Source: Auriscalpium vulgare
Lineage: Eukaryota > Basidiomycota > Agaricomycetes > Russulales > Auriscalpiaceae
Direction of reading: 5' to 3'
Length of the DNA: 64,000 nucleotides
Assembly: GCA_019915015.1 (NCBI GenBank)
Contig: JAHBBC010000010.1
Coordinates: 744,001-808,000, forward strand
This document shows, one piece after another, positions 42,278 to 51,604 of this stretch. Positions within the stretch are counted from its first letter, which is position 1. The number at the start of each line of letters is the position of its first letter. Under the pieces are notes generated by a model, which ran no database searches, was not told where the DNA came from, and saw nothing but the letters and a program-made list of their open reading frames with translations. Both the position numbers and the translations under genes were made by a program.

Positions 42278-43023
42278 TCAGTCGTCGAACTCCTCGATAT
42301 CCTCTACGCCCTTCGCCGCCGCCTTTTCCACCTCGAAATCATCTGCGCTCTCGATGGGGTCTTCGGCGAGCTCGCCGGTCGACTCTATGACAAATTCGGG
42401 GCTCTGGACGGGCAGCAAGATCTTGACCCACGTGCCGATAGGCCCCGAGCGGTCGACCTGAGTCCGCTTGCGACATACGTCGTTCCTTCGCTTCCGTGGG
42501 GACGGCTCCACTATGTCGCCACGCTGCAGCGCCTCCGCGTAGCACCGACGGAGGTGGGCGAGCTCCGCGAGCGAGAGGCGACAGAAGTCCGTGCGCTTGC
42601 TCTCCCAGTAGGCGAGCACCGACTTGAGCTTCGGAACCGAACTCGTCGCTTTACTGAGGTTGCAGAACGGCACGATATGCGTCGGCCACCCGACGACGGC
42701 GACGCCGCAGTCCTCGACGATGCGTCGGAAGTAGTTCAGTGAGTAGTCCATGTTCCTGGTCTTGCCGCCGCTGACCTCGACTGCAAGCTATAGTCAGTCG
42801 TGGAGCTCGGCGCAGTGGGCAGGCTGCTCACAGAGGCGACGTGCGATGACGGCGCGGAGGCGGCCGCGAATGACGCTCGCCTCGTGCCGCTTGATCTGGC
42901 AGGCGAGCGACGGCGGGATCCCAGCTGAATGCGAAGGTGAGGCGCCGTCTCGTCAATGCATAAGGAAAATAACTCACCGCGAGAGGGTCTGGATTTGCGT
43001 TGTGTGCGTCTGGGGACAGCCAT
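42278..43023 (-). CDS. Conserved hypothetical protein of Agaricomycete repeat regions
   Basis: Three exons: MAVPRRTQRKSRPSR at 43023, then after an intron GIPPSLACQIKRHEASVIRG with RLRAVIARRL, then after a second intron VSGGKTRNMDYSLNYFRRIV with EDCGVAVVGWPTHIVPFCN and SVPKLKSVLAYWESKRTDFC. The tail is acidic (VEDIEEFDD). The GWP-x-IPF block followed by a helix matches, as far as I recall, a lineage-expanded hypothetical family of mushrooms found in accessory regions; no function is known. It sits alone among repeats, with no near neighbour gene. Confidence 0.65.
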
Positions 43024-44229
43024 GGCAGTGAAACGGTAAGCTGCTGAGCATACCTCTCATTAAATACCTTTCATCCACAGCTCGAGCAGCGCACTCACGC
43101 GGCCCGTCTCTGTGAAGTGCTGATTCACATCTCCGATTGGCGCTGTAGGACTGTTCCTTTTCTGCAATAAACTGATGACCCTAGTTCCCGTTCTTTCAGA
43201 GTCTATTTGTTGCCTTGGAAATGGTTCAGTCAATATGCGTGACAGGAATTATCTGACCATTCATTGAATACATGCTAAGATTGCACACTAGCCCGATGTG
43301 TGCCCCGACTTGCCCGCAATCTTGCCTATCTCCAGTGTCAGAGCTAGAAGCGACGTCGTGGACGCGGCCTCCGCAGATTTGCCAAGCGGTCAGGCTCGGC
43401 GAGGGGGACCGAGTCAGCTCTCAGTCAGTTAGCGGCAATATTGCTCCGAAGCAAAACTTTTCTCCCTGGTCCGTGCGCAGGGTATGCGGGTATAAAGTCT
43501 GGTAGTTATCCAGTCAACTTGCCATCTGCCATGCAGACAGTCCCCCCATTTTCACTTCCCACCTCACCCTCACCCTCGCTCACACTTTCTTTCTCTATCA
43601 CATGGCACCCCGCAGTATGTATCAGACGTGTGCTAGACTTACCATATCTCTGTCATGTACGGACGTCGGACCCCCGTAATACTGCTTTCCTGGAAGCCAT
43701 GTGCGTCCTGCCGACGTTGTGAGTATATTGTGAAAAGGCGAGGTATGTGCCGTGTATGTGCTTACGCGTCCGGGAGTAAAGAAGGTAGGATAGGATGCCT
43801 GGCCGAGGCGATTGCGCGCAGAACGCGTACCGCGTCTCCGGCCGCGGCTTGTGTAGCCCGCCTGTCGTGCTCGTTGTGAAAGTCGGGACAGCACCTCGAG
43901 CGCAGGCATCTCCGCGCTGTCGCTGCACAGTCTTCGTGCTAGAAGTCTGCGATTATCCCCTCGCTCTGAGCAGTCTGACCGTAAGTGCACGTTCACTGAA
44001 TAGGGAGAGCTCGTGCTCACAGGGCGACCGATCGCGTTTTGAAGTCGGAGCAGGTACATATCGAGGCTAAGTAGTCATTAGTGGTACAGCGTAGACAGTG
44101 AATATGAACCACGTATGCTATCAGGGAATTTGATTCGATTTGCGCCCGTCCTGCGTGTGATTCATTGAGGGCTTTGGCGGCGAATTTGGTGGGCTGTGCG
44201 CGAGAAGGAGGCTTGTCGGCTTGTAGGGC
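43024..44229. other. Spacer without a supported gene
   Basis: About 1.2 kb of mixed composition upstream of the hypothetical gene. It has a C/T-rich promoter-like run (43545-43605). Open frames are short and carry no family motif. Confidence 0.35.
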
Positions 44230-44950
44230 GTGCATCGCGAGACGTCTTTCGGGCATCGCAGGTAAGCATGTTTCGGGGTTGACGCGTCGCGAGAGTCGAG
44301 ACATCTTTGGGGCATCGTCGCAGGTGAGCATGTGGGTCGACACGTTGACATTGGACAAAAATGAAGCACCTGCGTGAGTGTCGGCACAGAGAGGTCGCGG
44401 CCGTCGAGCAAGCGCTGCAGCGCGGAAAGTGTCGATGGCACCTGCGGGAACGTCGACGCCGTGTTTGCGTGCCGTCTCGACCAGCTCGAGTGTGGACTCG
44501 GACGTGTTGTGCGCGGGTAGATAAGCAAAATTCAGAGGTCGTGGGCGGCCGTCGAGCATGGCTCTGCAGTGCGCGCAGGAACGATGGCACCAGCGGGAAC
44601 GTCGACACCGTCTTTGCGTGCCGTCTCAAGGAGCTCGAGTGTGGACGGATGTAGGATTATGCAAATGAAATGTGTTGCGCGCGGGTCCTAAGCACAGCAC
44701 GATGTCCATCGAGCATGGCTCAGCATGCGCCGCGGCAGTGCGCGCAGTGACGATGGCACCTGCGGCAACGTTGACGCCGTGTTTGCGTACGGTCTCGAGC
44801 AGCTCGAGTGTGGATGTCTGTGTGATCTCTCGATTGGATTGTGTTGCGCGCGGGGACATAAACACAGCACGGCGATATCAGAGGTCGCTCGAGCAAGCGC
44901 TGCATCGACGCCGTGTTTGCGAGCAGCTCGACTGTCGATGTATGTAGGAT
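44230..44950. repeat. Tandem imperfect repeats of 140-170 bp with a conserved minus-strand peptide
   Basis: Three full units and one partial share a block around GGCACCTGCGG-AACGTCGACGCCG, GTTTGCGTGCCGTCTCGA and AGCTCGAGTGTGGA (44433-44500, 44580-44650, 44752-44820, 44905-44945). On the minus strand they read LELVETARKHGVDVPAGAI, LELLETARKDGVDVPAGAI, LELLETVRKHGVNVAAGAI and a broken fourth. A second short pair, around GGGCATCGCAGGTAAGCATG (44255) and its variant near 44312, precedes them. I do not recognise the peptide. Confidence 0.75.
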
Positions 44951-45042
44951 TTTTGAATCGAGTTGACCTCCGCATGGGCGAGGCCGATTGCGCCGCTGCT
45001 GGTCGTGATACTGTAGCAACTCACGAACTGGCAGAACCGTCA

Positions 45043-46896
45043 CTACGGGCAGGGCATTATGCTTATTATGAATAATGTACACGATCGTGATGAGAGCCCG
45101 CACCACATCCTCGCACCCATCTCCCCCTCGTTCGATCCTCCCGGCCCTCCTAACACGCTACCTGACCTGCCCCGACTGACCCTGCGCCTGCTGCGTGCCC
45201 TGCGGCTGCCTGGTGAACAGCTCGCGCTGGCGCTGGGCCTCGACGGTGTGCGACACCTTGTCGTTGGGCTTCTTGCGTCATGCGGGACGCTGGCGGCGGA
45301 CGAGACGAGACTCGTGTGCGAGGACGCAGAGGATGATGCCCTGCGCGATACGCTGGGCCCGAGCACCGGCGAAGCGCTGTACCCGGGGCAGCAGGGCGCG
45401 GTCTCCGCGTACGGCATGCGCTCGGGCGGGGACCGGCGGAGCATGTTGTCTGGGCACTGGCACGCGTCCTGGCACATGCCCCCGCAGCACTCGATGGCGG
45501 ACGCGGGCGGCGGCACGTCGCGCTCGATGATGGTCGGGAGGGCGTACGCAGCGGGCGGTGGATAGGTGTCCCCGGTCGGCGCGAACGTGGGGATGCTCCG
45601 GATCCACTCGTCGAGCGGCTCAAACTGCACGGGCAGGCCGCCCAGCGGCGTGGTGGGCGGCGTCGGTGCGGGCGGCGGAAGGTCCATGGGAAGCGAGCAC
45701 GTCAGGCATGCCGTGCAAGATGCGGGATTGGCGCAGTCCGCGCCTTTGTTGAAGTAGGCTTCGGGGCCGCGGTGTACGACGCAGCCGGCGCAGGAACAGC
45801 CGTTACCGCATCCGCAGAAGAGCTGTTGGAAGTCTGCATGGACACCGATGAGACCGGACCAGTCTTCATTTGGCGCCAGAGATAGGAGGTCGGGTGGGAA
45901 CAGGGGGTTGGAAGGCGCGTTGAACATCGTCTGATCGAAGCTTGGGGACGCGAGCGACATGGCATCGAACGCCGCTTCCTGCTCCTGAGGGGCGTAGAAG
46001 TGGTCCTCGTATGCACGGCTGTAGGGGCTGAAGAGGGGCGTTGCGTGGCTGCGGTGACCGTGAGGGCGCGGGGCGAGGAGGGGCTCATTGGAGTCTGGGT
46101 TATGCTGGGTGGGTTTGGGGAGAACGGGCCGCAAGGTGTGCACGCTCGATGGGAGGTGCTTGGAGGGCCCATCACGGATTGCTGAATTGGGGTGGTGATG
46201 GGGATGGGAATGGACGGCGGATGGTTTGTCGTGCTTGCGAGGGGCATGTTTGAGAGTGTAGCAATGACAGTCGTCGTCGTCTTTGCATCCGCAATGCGGG
46301 TCCGGAGAGGCATTAGCTGCGAACGAGGATGAGCTGAGGAGCTGGAGGGGCACGGGATGTTAGCCACGTACATGCGTGGTCAGAATCCGAGGAGGCATCC
46401 GAGGATGCCCGGGCTGCCACCATCCCTTCTGGCAAGCCGTCGGGGAACGCGGCGCTGGCCAAAACCCTCTGCAAATTTCCTGAAATAGAGGCGATTGTCC
46501 TTACGGATTAATTCACCTGCAGTGATGCCGACGGATGGTGCAACTCACCTTTCTTGCGTTCGGCACGGGGAGCATGTTCGGAGTCTGCGACGGCGTGGTC
46601 CTTTGCTTCACATAAACATTTGACGTGCACTTGCTTGGTCTTGCGTAGCTCGCGGCAGTGCTCGCATTGGGTGACAGGGCGGCCCTTCTTTTTTATCTCA
46701 AAGAGGGGACGGTCGGTGTGCTTGCATGCGGAGGAGCGGTGTCCTTTGATGCATGCTTCGCTGTTGTCGGGCTTAGCAGAGACAGGGAGACGGGTAAGTA
46801 ATCGGATTAGACGTACCAAGCATACTTCTTATCGCTAATGAGAACCTGAGCCGGCGTCAGGCGATTAGATACGAAGGGTGCACAGCGACGAACCAT
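45043..46896 (-). CDS. Copper-fist transcription factor, copy 2, with a different C-terminus
   Basis: Copy 2 has the same ATG-only exon option (46894-46896), copper fist and Cys clusters as copy 1; the visible residue changes are few (for example Asn to His in IGVNADFQQ, Val to Ala in KHVPRKHD). Downstream of the identical block (below 45343) the sequence becomes only similar and then unrelated: SRRASSSASSHTSLVSSAAS is kept, but the frame then runs on for about 70 Arg/Ser-rich residues to a stop at 45043. Nine residues present in copy 1 (LAAPRAESR) are missing. The altered tail may or may not function. If expressed, both copies would bind the same copper-regulated sites. Confidence 0.8.
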
Positions 46897-47304
46897 GATT
46901 CAGATGTGAGTGCGAGAGCCTCGGACGATGTCAGACAAGCTGACTTGTCCACGACGCTCTATGAGCGTGTGTTATTGAGACTGGAACACCAGGAGGCGCG
47001 CTGCTTGCGTAGTGAAAACACAGAACATGGGCAAGGGGGGACGGCGAACAAAGCCTCGCGCAACCAGCTATCGAGCGCACGTTGCTATATACCCCCCCTG
47101 CCAAATATCCCCAAATACCCGGCCCGACCTCGCGGCACAAATACCGCACCCGTATTCGGCAGGTCGTGCTCACGGTCACGCGGGCAGCTCGGCCAGTAGC
47201 ACTTCACCCTCCCCTGGCTCACTCACAGCTTCTCCGGCCATGCAGGACGGAAGAGCCCCTCGGTCAGTTGTAATCTCGTACATCGACGCGTGGTTGCTCA
47301 CATG
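45343..47304. repeat. 2-kb direct repeat, right copy
   Basis: Partner of 34188-36149 (offset 11,155). On the right, CLF1 homology continues beyond the block here but not in the left copy. On the left, diverged homology extends about 65 bases further (45277-45342 against 34096-34163) before it ends. Confidence 0.95.
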
Positions 47305-48010
47305 GGACACAAAGCATCAAAAACAAGACATCAGCTGCTCGACCTGTTGCGTTGACCTCTCCGATCACCTTCGAATCGCCCTCACACAGCTTTAGATCAC
47401 AGCCGAGCAGCTTCTCCGGGAGGTGCATCTTCAGATCGCGCTGTGATATCATCTCCCTCATCCTCGTAAATCCACAGGCCCGAGATGGGCAGGAAACCCA
47501 GTTAAGTTTCCCAAAACAAGCTGCCGGAGTCGAGGTGCGTTTTCCTCCGTCGACCCTCGAATTGCAATCGCTCACACAACTTCAGACCACAGCCGATCAG
47601 CCTGTCTGCGAGGTGCGTTTGTTGATTTTTCCTCGAAAACCCCTCATCCCCGTACCGCGCAGGCCCAAGAACGGCAGGATGCCCAGTTAAGTGCACCAAA
47701 GCAAGCTGCCATCGGGGTGCGTTCACCTATCGTCAACCCTCGAATAGCGCTTACACAAACTCAGATCACATCCGAGCAATCTATCCGCGAGGTGCGCCTG
47801 TAGATAGTCTGCGGTGGAACGCTCCCCCTCATCCCGTATTCCGCAGGCCCAGGACCAGCAGGAGGCCGAGCTCAGGGCTTCACAACGAGTTGCCGCTGAG
47901 GTGCATATACTTCTCTGTTAACCCCCTTGAGTTGTGCTCACAACAGCCGACCACCTTATAGGCGAGGTGTGTCTGTGGATCCTGCCGTGTAACGCCCCCT
48001 CTCATACCCA
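47240..48010 (+). pseudogene. CLF1 5' fragment carrying a tandem array of mini-exon pairs
   Basis: After the copied first exon (47240-47262) comes a changed second exon (RIKNKTSAARP). Then a pair of mini-exons of CLF1 is repeated: ITAEQLLRE (47396-47422) with ARDGQETQLSFPKQAAGVE (47478-47534); TTADQPVCE (47586-47612) with AQERQDAQLSAPKQAAIG (47663-47716); ITSEQSIRE (47765-47791) with AQDQQEAELRASQRVAAE (47847-47900); and a fourth unit with a stop (about 47947). Units are 179-190 bp. Every mini-exon in the first three units keeps AG before and GT after it, and every length is a multiple of three. The rest of CLF1 is absent before the intact gene. I treat it as a decayed exon duplication. Confidence 0.8.
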
Positions 48011-48839
48011 AATCCCCAGCTTATAGATAACTGTCAGACCGGAGCTGTACGTATAGCGGTCCACCGGAACTGTGTGTATAGCGTCCCTCGAATTGTGCTC
48101 ATATATAGTTACTTAGATCACAACCGAACAGTTTCTCCGCGAAGTGGTGCGTCGCTAGTGCCTCCCGTGCAACGCTCTCCGTCTGCAAAGCAAAGCGCTC
48201 CAAGCTCGGAGTCATGTAAAGCAAAGCGGCACTATGCCCATATTATCCGGCACCTCAAGTTCGTATCAAAGCCTCGAGACACCTCTGTGATTTCCGCACA
48301 TAGCGCACGGGGACGCTCGAGTTTGCTTTGCGCCAACACTGACCGTAATTCCCATATCCATGCAGTATCCCCAGGGGACACACACACCTTTTCGGACGTT
48401 TCAAGCAGCAAATGCAGGTTGCCGTGTTGCGATTTCGGCTCAGTGTATATGTCAGAGACAAGCAGCAGTCAGCCCTCATACACAACACCAACCTTCCTCC
48501 TCCAAAACTCTCCCGCTTTCCTGCTGAGTGTGTTCGTATGTTCGTATGGAATGTATGCACGGAGTGGCGACGGGCTCTGGCAAATTTATAGTACTTGGGT
48601 GACGAAGGACAAGTGTGGAAATTTCTCGTGGTGGTATGCCTTTGGAAAAACGTCGAGCTCGACGTAGTAGGAGCTGGCCGAGCTCTTGAAGTTGAGAATT
48701 GTCGTCGACCTAATACCGTGCCCATATCCGGCAGGTCGTGCTCACGGTCACGCGGACAGCTGGGCTTCAGCTGCTGCTGAGCTTGCTCTGTGAGTCTCTG
48801 TCCATTCTACTCGCCTCGCTCACAGCTTCTCCGGCCGCC
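48011..48839 (+). promoter_or_regulatory. Region upstream of CLF1, including a third copy of its promoter
   Basis: Most of it (48011-48700) has no supported gene. From about 48710 the sequence GGCAGGTCGTGCTCACGGTCA and CTCACAGCTTCTCCGGCC repeats the proximal promoter found upstream of the CLF1 starts at 36085 and 47240, with some divergence. This is the promoter of the intact gene. Confidence 0.6.
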
Positions 48840-51604
48840 ATGCAGGACGGAAGAGCCCCTCGGTCAGTTATTATCTCTCACATCGGGGCGTGGTTACTCA
48901 TATGGGATACACAGCATCAAGAACCGGGCACCAGCTGCTGTCCAGGTGCGTTTACCTCTCCGTCCACCCTTGAATTGCGCTCACACAACCTCAGATCACA
49001 GCCGAGCAGCTTCTGCGTGAGGTGCGTTACATATGCTGCCGTGATACGCTCTCTCTCACCCCCGTACCCACCCTGCAGGCCCAAGAACGGCAGGAGGCCC
49101 AGTTCAGTGCCCCAAAACAACGCGTCGAAGACTTCGAAGAACTCCACGAATATCGCGGTCGGAAGCGCAAAGAGTTTGAGGAGCGCATTCGGCGCACAAG
49201 AGGTTCCATGTGCGTGTGTGCACGCCCCGCCGTTACGCCTGTCTGACGCCTTGTCCAGAAAAGAGTGGCTGCAGTATGCCAACTGGGAGGTACGTGTCTT
49301 ACCCCGTTCTACTGCCGCAGCTCACCGTACCCTAGGCATCACAAAATGAATTCGCCCGCGCGCGCTCCGTCTTTGAGCGCGCCCTTGATGTCGACCCGCG
49401 CAGCATCCCACTCTGGCTCACCTATTCCGAGGTCGAGCTCAAGTCGCGCAACGTCCAGCACGCGCGCAACCTCTTCGACCGCGCCGTCACCCTCCTGCCA
49501 CGCGTCGACCAGCTCTGGTACAAGTACGTCTACCTCGAGGAGCTCCTCCAAAATGTCGCCGGCGCCCGCCAGGTGTTCGAGCGCTGGATGGCATGGGAGC
49601 CAGACGACAAGGCCTGGCAGGCGTACATCAAGTTGGAGATGCGCTACAACGAGCTCGACCGCGCCAGCACCGTATATGAGCGCTGGATTGCCGTTCGGCC
49701 GGAGCCCCGCGTCTGGGTCAAGTGGGGCAAGTTCGAGGAGGAGCGCGGCAAGGTCGACAAGGCGCGGGAGGTCTTCCAGACCGCGCTCGAGTTCTTTGGC
49801 GACGAGGAGGAGCAGGTTGACAAGGCGCAGGCCGTGTTTAACGCCTTTGCCAAGATGGAGACGCGGCTGAAGGAGTACGAGCGGGCACGGGTGATCTACA
49901 AGGTGCGCATGCTTGCGCCCTCGGGAACTCGTCTCATCTCACTTTTTGTTGATTTTCAGTTTGCTCTCTCTCGACTACCACGGTCAAAATCTGCGAACCT
50001 CTACGCCGCGTATACGAAGTTCGAGAAGCAGCACGGGACGCGTACCTCGCTCGAGTCGACCGTGCTCGGGAAGCGGCGAATACAGTACGAGGAGGAGCTG
50101 TCTCACGACGGACGGAACTACGACGTGTGGTTCGACTATTCGCGGTTAGAGGAGGGCGCGTTCAGGCAGCTCAAGGAGGAGGGTGCCACCGACGAGGAAG
50201 AGGAGCAGGCGCTGGGCCGGGTGCGGGAGGTGTACGAGCGTGCCGTCGCACAGGTGCCGCCAGGAGCGGAGAAGCGACATTGGCGGAGATACATCTTCTT
50301 GTGGTTAAATTACGCTCTGTTTGAAGAGATTGATACCAAAGTGAGTCTCTGTCCCTCGTTGCTCAGACATGCCCTGACGCCATCCAGGACTATGGTCGGG
50401 CGCGGCAAATATACCAGACGGCTGTACAGATGGTGCCACACAAGCAGTTTACCTTTGCAAAACTGTGGATAATGTACGCACGGTTCGAAGTGCGCCGGCT
50501 GGACTTAGCTGCCGCTCGCAAAATCCTGGGGACGGCCATCGGCATGGCCCCGAAGGAGGCGCTTTTTAAGGGCTACATCCAGCTTGAATTCGACGTGAGC
50601 CGTCCTTTCTCTGTCACGTTCCTCGTGCTAACTGGCATGCCAGCTGCGCGAGTTCGATCGCGTCCGGAAGCTCTACGAAAAGTACATCGAGTTCGACCCC
50701 ACCAACTCGGCCGCGTGGATCAAGTACTCGGAGGTTGAGACACAGCTCGCCGACTACTCGCGCGCGCGCGGCATTTTCGAGCTCGGCGTCGCGCAGACGC
50801 CGCTCTCGATGCCCGAGCTTCTCTGGAAGGCGTACATCGACTTTGAGGTGGAGGAGGGCGAGCGCGCGCGCGCGCGGGCGCTGTACGAGCGGCTCATCGA
50901 GGCGAGCGGGCACTGGAAGGTGTGGGTCGCGTACGCCGCTTTCGAGGCGCAGGCGATTGCGCTGCCGCGGGACGAGCGCGAGGACGAGGACGAGGAGGAC
51001 GAGGACGAGGAGCGCGAGGAGAAGAAGGTCGAGGGCGATCTGGAGCTCGCGCGCAGCGTCTTCCAGCGCGGGTACAGGGACCTGAGGAGCAAGGGTCTGA
51101 AGAACGAGGTATGCATGTCCTCGTCCCAGATGGATCGTGGGACTGACGTGCGCGCAGCGCGTCGCCCTCCTGCAGGTCTGGAAGAGCTTCGAGGAGCAGC
51201 GCGGAGGCGCGGAGGACATCGCGCGCGTGGAGGCCATGATGCCCGTCCAGGGCAAGCGCCGCTACGTCGACGAGGAGACTGGGCAGCTCGTCGAAGGTGC
51301 GTTGCCTCTCATGCCATCTGGAGTGCTGCTGACTGACTGCCTGCCTGCCCGCGCGGAAATAGACTACGATTATATCTTTGCCGACGACGAGCGTGAGGCG
51401 AACCCGACGTCGTTCAAGTTCCTGCAGATGGCGCATGCATGGGCGCAGAACAAGAAGGGCGGCGCGGGCGGCATGTCGGGCTTTGTTGCGGCAGAGGCTG
51501 CCAAGGACGACTCGGACGACTCGGACGACGATTCAGACGAGGGCGAGAAGGACGCGCCCATGGATGAAGACGCGAAGAGCGACGCGGCGAGCTCGGCAGA
51601 GTGA
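48840..51604 (+). CDS. CLF1: Pre-mRNA-splicing factor CLF1 (Crooked-neck/Syf3)
   Basis: CLF1 is a HAT-repeat scaffold of the Prp19-associated spliceosome. The 5' end uses very small exons: 48840-48862 (MQDGRAPR), 48915-48945 ([10 protein letters not shown]), 48995-49021 (ITAEQLLRE), then 49079 onward ([39 protein letters not shown]). HAT repeats follow: [140 protein letters not shown] and [20 protein letters not shown]. An acidic loop ([11 protein letters not shown]) interrupts the last repeats. The C-terminus has [23 protein letters not shown] and an acidic tail. Length is near 740 residues, normal. Introns and exons are complete, so this is the working copy. Confidence 0.95.

Noticed and set aside
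44230..44950. CRISPR array
   Set aside because: Units are long, imperfect and without regular repeat/spacer structure, and the organism is a fungus.
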